Assembly (NCBI GenBank): GCA_025358395.1
Contig: JANYJT010000285.1
Location: forward strand, 1-9,662
From: Bacteroidia bacterium
GTDB lineage: Bacteria; Bacteroidota; Bacteroidia; Bacteroidales; Prolixibacteraceae
Direction: 5' to 3'
DNA length: 9,662 bases
This document shows, one piece after another, positions 6,055-9,662 of the stretch. The translations under genes and the position numbers were made by a program. Numbering within the stretch: position 1 is the stretch's first letter; each line of letters opens with the position of its first letter. The notes below the pieces were generated by a model. The model was not told the origin of the DNA. It saw only the letters and a program-made list of their open reading frames with translations, and searched no databases.

Positions 6055-7509
6055 TTATTTTTCTGCTTGCCAAATGGATTTCATCGGAAAGATTTGGAGT
6101 TTTTCTACCAGTATTTCGCCACCAGTATTGAAAAGGTAAATTCCATCAGCTTTCTTATCAGCAGAATTAAATGACGAACTCATTGCAACCTTGCCATCGT
6201 TAGCATATATTTCGATTGAAGCGCGATCAAGCAGTATTTCAAGTTTAATAATTCCGTCAACTGGTTCAACAAAAGCTGATTTACCCAAACAACTCAATGT
6301 CTTTGCTTTTACGTTGTACATGATTTCTGTGCCATTTTTACTTTTATCAAGACGAACGACGAAGCCAAAGCTGTCAGCTGTTTTAAGCTTGAAACTTCCA
6401 ATAATATGAAAACAATCACCACTGATACCGCGGGTCAGGTTCTTTTCAATTCCAGGAATCAGGTTTTTATTTTCATATTCCTCACCTTTTTTGTGTAAAA
6501 GTTCAACTTCTTTTATCGGTTTTCTGATAATTTTTATTCCTTCCAGATATTTTTTCAATGATAATTCACAGGGGAATGTCATCTGTCCGTTAAAGGGCAT
6601 ATCCGGGAATTCTGCGCCTTTCATCCATGCGATCTGAATAGTTCTTCCATCTGATTCCGGAATATTGCTCCATGTTTGGGTTGCATAATAGTTTGTTCCA
6701 AAGTCACTTTGTATTTTAGGCGTTTCGCTGATGAATTTTTCTCCATCGAACATTCCAATCACATAGCTTCCGTCTCCATCAAAAAGCACCCATTTTTTAT
6801 CGTCAGCTCTTCTGTTTACTTGTAATTCAACCAAATCCGGACATTCAAAAAATCCGATAATATGACTTTTATATTTCCAGTCAATCAGGTTCTTAGAGGT
6901 GTAAAATGAAACTCCTTTTTGTTTTTCGTTGTTATTGGGACGGCGAAAAAGTGCCATAACGTACTGTTTACTAGGTTCGTGCCAAAAAACTTTTGGATCG
7001 CGTGCGTCATCTGTTTCGTCAAAAGCAATAATCGGATTTTTTTCATATTTCAACCAGGTTCTGCCTTTGTCGTTGCTATAGGCCAGTCGTTGTCCACATT
7101 TTTGGCTGGTGTAAAACAACAGGATCGTTTTTTCTTCGCCTTTTTGAAGTCCGGTCACGTTGTTCTGGTCCACCAACCCGCAGCCGGAAAATGCCGTGCA
7201 GAATTCTTTGTCTTTTGAGTCGTTATCGGGGAAAAGAGCAATAGGCAGATGTTCCCAATGTACCAGATCGGCACTTACTGCATGTCCCCAGTGCATATAT
7301 CCCAATTCCTTTCCAAGCGGATTGTGCTGATAAAACAAATGATATTCGCCTTTATAGTAAACCAGGCCATTCGGATTGCTTTGCCAGTTTTTCTCGGGTG
7401 TAAAATGAAACTGAGGACGATACAGTTCATCGAAAACTTTTTCGGGTTTTTCTGCAATCGTTGATAATGAAATGAAAAAAAAGGCGAGGATTAAAAAAGG
7501 AAATTTCAT
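6055..7509 (-). CDS. Secreted glycoside hydrolase family 32 protein (levanase/fructan hydrolase-like) with altered nucleophile site
   Basis: GH32 enzymes hydrolyse beta-fructosides such as sucrose, inulin and levan, on a five-bladed beta-propeller followed by a beta-sandwich. The 484-residue product starts with a signal peptide (MKFPFLILAFFFISLSTIA, cut near residue 19), so it acts outside the cytoplasm. The propeller opens with FHFTPEKNWQSNPNGLVYY, and WGHAVSADLVHWEHLPIAL follows. The transition-state stabiliser motif RDP is at 170-172 and the acid/base motif ECPDL at 222-226 with E222. Late propeller motifs are YYATQTWSNIP and MTFPCELSL. The beta-sandwich runs from about 350 to 480. The usual WMNDPNG motif reads WQSNPNG, so the expected catalytic Asp is N45. 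This may reduce or abolish hydrolysis, or mark a binding or variant enzyme. Fructan substrate is inferred from family only; no transporter or fructokinase gene is nearby. It heads a two-gene unit with tdh. Confidence 0.93.
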   Translation of the reverse strand: MKFPFLILAFFFISLSTIAEKPEKVFDELYRPQFHFTPEKNWQSNPNGLVYYKGEYHLFYQHNPLGKELGYMHWGHAVSADLVHWEHLPIALFPDNDSKDKEFCTAFSGCGLVDQNNVTGLQKGEEKTILLFYTSQKCGQRLAYSNDKGRTWLKYEKNPIIAFDETDDARDPKVFWHEPSKQYVMALFRRPNNNEKQKGVSFYTSKNLIDWKYKSHIIGFFECPDLVELQVNRRADDKKWVLFDGDGSYVIGMFDGEKFISETPKIQSDFGTNYYATQTWSNIPESDGRTIQIAWMKGAEFPDMPFNGQMTFPCELSLKKYLEGIKIIRKPIKEVELLHKKGEEYENKNLIPGIEKNLTRGISGDCFHIIGSFKLKTADSFGFVVRLDKSKNGTEIMYNVKAKTLSCLGKSAFVEPVDGIIKLEILLDRASIEIYANDGKVAMSSSFNSADKKADGIYLFNTGGEILVEKLQIFPMKSIWQAEK

Positions 7510-7688
7510 AGATTGTTTGTTATTGTTGTGGTAATACAGGCAAATATAGATTAAAATATGTGATTATTTCCGTTACTTTGATTTCGAGTTTACCTGAATG
7601 AACTTCTTATTGCAAAGCAATTATCAGCTGAATTCTTTTGAATTTGAATACAAATTTCACTTAATACTGTTAATTAATTGAAGCTTAA
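7510..7688. promoter_or_regulatory. Divergent intergenic region between the GH32 gene and the metallopeptidase-like gene
   Basis: This 179-base non-coding stretch must carry promoters for both directions. It contains the TATATTTG candidate for the GH32 side. For the other side there is a one-mismatch TTACTTTG (7573-7580), which would leave a leader of roughly 100 bases. Two small inverted repeats lie in that leader: ATTGC-AAA-GCAAT (7609-7621) and AATTTG-AATA-CAAATT (7641-7656). They could be operators or leader hairpins, or chance in AT-rich sequence. No small gene or RNA gene is recognisable. Confidence 0.5.
7541..7548 (-). promoter_or_regulatory. Possible -7 promoter element for the GH32-tdh unit
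   Basis: The - strand reads TATATTTG, a full match to the Bacteroidota -7 element TAnnTTTG, 31 bases before the GH32 ATG. That position would give a leader of about 25 bases. The -33 TTTG is not evident at the usual distance. The position relative to the gene makes this the best promoter candidate in the region. Confidence 0.4.
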
Positions 7689-7701
7689 ATGAATTTGAAT
7701 A
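7639..7701 (+). repeat. 12-base direct repeat before and at the start of the metallopeptidase-like gene
   Basis: TGAATTTGAATA occurs at 7639-7650 and again at 7690-7701, 51 bases apart start to start. The first copy overlaps the left arm of the AATTTG/CAAATT inverted repeat; the second covers the two candidate start codons (7689 and 7701). The function is unknown, and chance in AT-rich DNA is possible. Confidence 0.4.
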
Positions 7702-9662
7702 TGAGAAAAATTTTTACTTTGGTTTTGTTCATTGTATCATGCAATATTGTTATTGGACAGAGTAGCTGGAAGAAGGAAGGGATTACATTCCCTTATCCAA
7801 TTTGTTACGGGTCAGGTGAATCTCATCCTTCGCGTATTGGACTTCCCAAAGAATTTTATGAACGGTTGAAGTCAGCCTCTGTGCAAAAGGCTAATATTGA
7901 AGTAACTTATGTTGGATTTCCTCCGGATGCTCAAAAAGCATTTCAATATGCTGTTGACATTTGGAAAACCTTGATTAGTTCATCGGTAACTATCAGGGTT
8001 AAGGCCAATTGGGTTAGCCTTGCGAAGGGAGTATTGGGGAGCTGTGGCCCAACTGTTTATTATAAAAATTTCAATTCTACTCAAAAGTGGAACTGTTATT
8101 ATCCTGTTGCCGTGGTTGAAAAGATGCTAGGCGAGGAAGTAAATGGTGCCGATCAGTTTGATATCAACGCAAGTTTCAATAAGGATTTTACAAATTGGTA
8201 TTTTGGTACTGATGGCAATACTCCTCCTATACAATATGATTTTGTTTCGACAATCCTTCATGAATTAACTCATGGACTTGGATTTACCGGGTTGTTTTAT
8301 ACCGGGAGTGGAAGTGGCGCTTATAGTTATGGTCTTGATGAATCTCCAGGTATATTCGACAAGTTTGTTACCGATCAGTTTGGTAATAAATTAGTTGATA
8401 CACTTCAATTCGTTAATCCTTCGGTTGGATTAAATTTGGCTTTGACTTCGGGTTGGTTAGACTTTGACACCAAATTAACAGATGGCCAATTGCCTCGTTT
8501 ATATGCTCCGACAAAATGGAATAAAGGTTCAAGTATATATCATCTTGATGATTCGACTTATCCTGCCGGTGATGCGAATTCACTAATGACTCCTTTTACT
8601 GGGACTGGTGAGGCTATTCACGATCCGGGTCCCTATGCTTTAGCAATTATGGATGAAATTGGATGGAAAACCGTTGCAATTAGACATAGTCCAATAAAAG
8701 ACATCGAATTTGTTTCTGGTCCTCTTGATTTCAATGCAATAATTGAGGGCGATTATGGATTAGATTTGTCGAAAGTTTTTCTTGTATATTCCACCAATCG
8801 TTTTGCTAAGGCTGACTCGATTCGTTTAAAAACAACAGATATTCCAGACAACTTTACAGCTCAGCTTACGAACATCAAAAATGGTGAGATTGAATATTTC
8901 TTTTCAGCTACTGACCTAAAAAAAAGAAGGTATGTTTTGCCGGCAATAGCTCCAAAAAGATATTTCAGTTTCAAAATTGGTGTTGATAATATAGCTCCTG
9001 TGGTAATACATAATCCTATAAAATTTATGCTTTCAACCAATCTGTCTGCTAAAATTATTGCCTATGTGACTGATAATATTGGGGTCAAATCGGTTTCGCT
9101 TGAATATTCTGTAAATGGGGGATTGGTCAACCAACTTTCATTGTTTAACGATTCAGTTAATCGTTACGCAGCCAATCTGGTTTTTCCGATCGGCTCTATA
9201 AAAGATGGCGATAAGGTAAGCTATCGGATTGTAGCGATTGATTCTTCTTCTAAAAATAATATTGGAAGTAGTCCATCGACTGGAAATTTCATAATACCCG
9301 TAATCGGAATTCAAAAGCCGGTTGACAAGTATGTCAATAATTTCAATACCGAAACCCACGATTTTATAGGTTCTGATTTTACTGTTTTCAAACCTGCTGG
9401 TTTTGATAGTCCCGGATTGAATTCAGCCCATCCTTACCTCAGTCCTGAAAAAGACAGCACGGAATTTAACTTCATTACGAAACTAAAATATCCGATTATC
9501 CTGAAAGCTGGAGGGAAGATGAGTTACGACGAAATTGTTTTGGTTGAGCCGGGTGATGCAGGAACCAAATTTGGTGATGCGAATTTTTTTGATTATGTGA
9601 TAGTTGAAGGTTCTAAGGATGGTACAACCAACTGGAAACCGTTAATTGATGGCTATGACAGC
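7689..9662 (+). CDS. Secreted zinc-metallopeptidase-like multidomain protein (HExxHGLGF), 5' part
   Basis: The frame is open for 658 codons and leaves the window without a stop. Residues 1-23 form a signal peptide (hydrophobic FTLVLFIVSCNIVIG), so the product is exported. IVSC also resembles a lipobox, but hydrophobic residues continue past the Cys and I favour ordinary cleavage before Q24. ATG 7701 (MRKIFT) is an equally good start. The first domain (about 45-335) contains AQKAFQYAVDIWKTLI, then HELTHGLGF (H191, E192, H195) and NSLMTPF near M300, ending LAIMDEIGW. This order resembles zinc peptidases with an HExxH helix and a later Met-turn-like segment. The third zinc ligand is not certain. 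Beta-rich, Ig-like segments follow at about 337-435 and 433-535 (TDNIGVKSVSLEYS, KDGDKVSYRIVAID), then another sandwich from 541 with DYVIVEGSKDG. Such architecture in Bacteroidota often ends in a type IX secretion sorting domain, which would lie beyond the window. Peptidase activity and substrate are inferred. Confidence 0.88.
   Translation, partial: MNLNMRKIFTLVLFIVSCNIVIGQSSWKKEGITFPYPICYGSGESHPSRIGLPKEFYERLKSASVQKANIEVTYVGFPPDAQKAFQYAVDIWKTLISSSVTIRVKANWVSLAKGVLGSCGPTVYYKNFNSTQKWNCYYPVAVVEKMLGEEVNGADQFDINASFNKDFTNWYFGTDGNTPPIQYDFVSTILHELTHGLGFTGLFYTGSGSGAYSYGLDESPGIFDKFVTDQFGNKLVDTLQFVNPSVGLNLALTSGWLDFDTKLTDGQLPRLYAPTKWNKGSSIYHLDDSTYPAGDANSLMTPFTGTGEAIHDPGPYALAIMDEIGWKTVAIRHSPIKDIEFVSGPLDFNAIIEGDYGLDLSKVFLVYSTNRFAKADSIRLKTTDIPDNFTAQLTNIKNGEIEYFFSATDLKKRRYVLPAIAPKRYFSFKIGVDNIAPVVIHNPIKFMLSTNLSAKIIAYVTDNIGVKSVSLEYSVNGGLVNQLSLFNDSVNRYAANLVFPIGSIKDGDKVSYRIVAIDSSSKNNIGSSPSTGNFIIPVIGIQKPVDKYVNNFNTETHDFIGSDFTVFKPAGFDSPGLNSAHPYLSPEKDSTEFNFITKLKYPIILKAGGKMSYDEIVLVEPGDAGTKFGDANFFDYVIVEGSKDGTTNWKPLIDGYDS

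Noticed and set aside
6041..6073. TTG start extending tdh by 11 residues
   Set aside because: It would overlap the end of the GH32 gene, and the family N-terminus begins exactly at the ATG at 6040.
6919..7464. Two + strand open frames inside the GH32 gene that look hydrophobic
   Set aside because: They are antisense shadows of the GH32 coding sequence without family features or a plausible start context.
7740..7744. Lipoprotein lipobox (IVSC) in the metallopeptidase-like protein
   Set aside because: The Cys comes early and hydrophobic residues continue to an ordinary cleavage site near VIG-Q; possible but less likely than a type I signal peptide.
9153..9359. A 68-codon - strand frame within the metallopeptidase-like gene
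   Set aside because: The opposite strand is an uninterrupted frame with Ig-like sequence features, so this is a shadow.

Overview
The window looks like chromosomal DNA from a Bacteroidota bacterium. My best guess is an environmental Bacteroidales/Marinilabiliales-type organism, but I cannot fix the genus without a search. Pointers are the AT-rich sequence, the mnmG-apt-uvrC gene order, promoter elements resembling the Bacteroidota -7 motif TAnnTTTG, no clear Shine-Dalgarno sequences, and a secreted multidomain protein of the kind usually exported by the type IX system in this phylum.

Left part (1-3145, + strand): a housekeeping operon with the 3' end of mnmG (tRNA wobble-uridine modification), apt (adenine salvage) and uvrC (nucleotide excision repair). 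A near-perfect parS centromere site lies exactly at the mnmG stop codon. It suggests a place in the origin region and supplies a misleading ATG for apt. A pair of hairpins (3149-3211) closes the operon and faces the end of rsgA.

Middle (3210-4995): rsgA (ribosome-assembly GTPase, - strand, TTG start) and an exonuclease III gene (+ strand, GTG start) diverge from a 73-base region. The exonuclease III gene then converges on tdh.

Right part: a - strand pair, a secreted glycoside hydrolase family 32 protein followed 14 bases later by L-threonine 3-dehydrogenase, reads away from a 179-base divergent regulatory region. On the + strand from that region a large secreted protein begins and runs off the window. 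It has a zinc-metallopeptidase-like HELTHGLGF motif followed by beta-sandwich domains.

Most of the window is ordinary core genome. The points that stand out are the Asp-to-Asn change at the expected catalytic nucleophile of the GH32 protein, the parS site, the poorly characterised HExxHGLGF protein, and the odd GH32-tdh pairing. I see no defence system, CRISPR array, insertion sequence, tRNA or rRNA. No gene-free stretch exceeds 300 bases.
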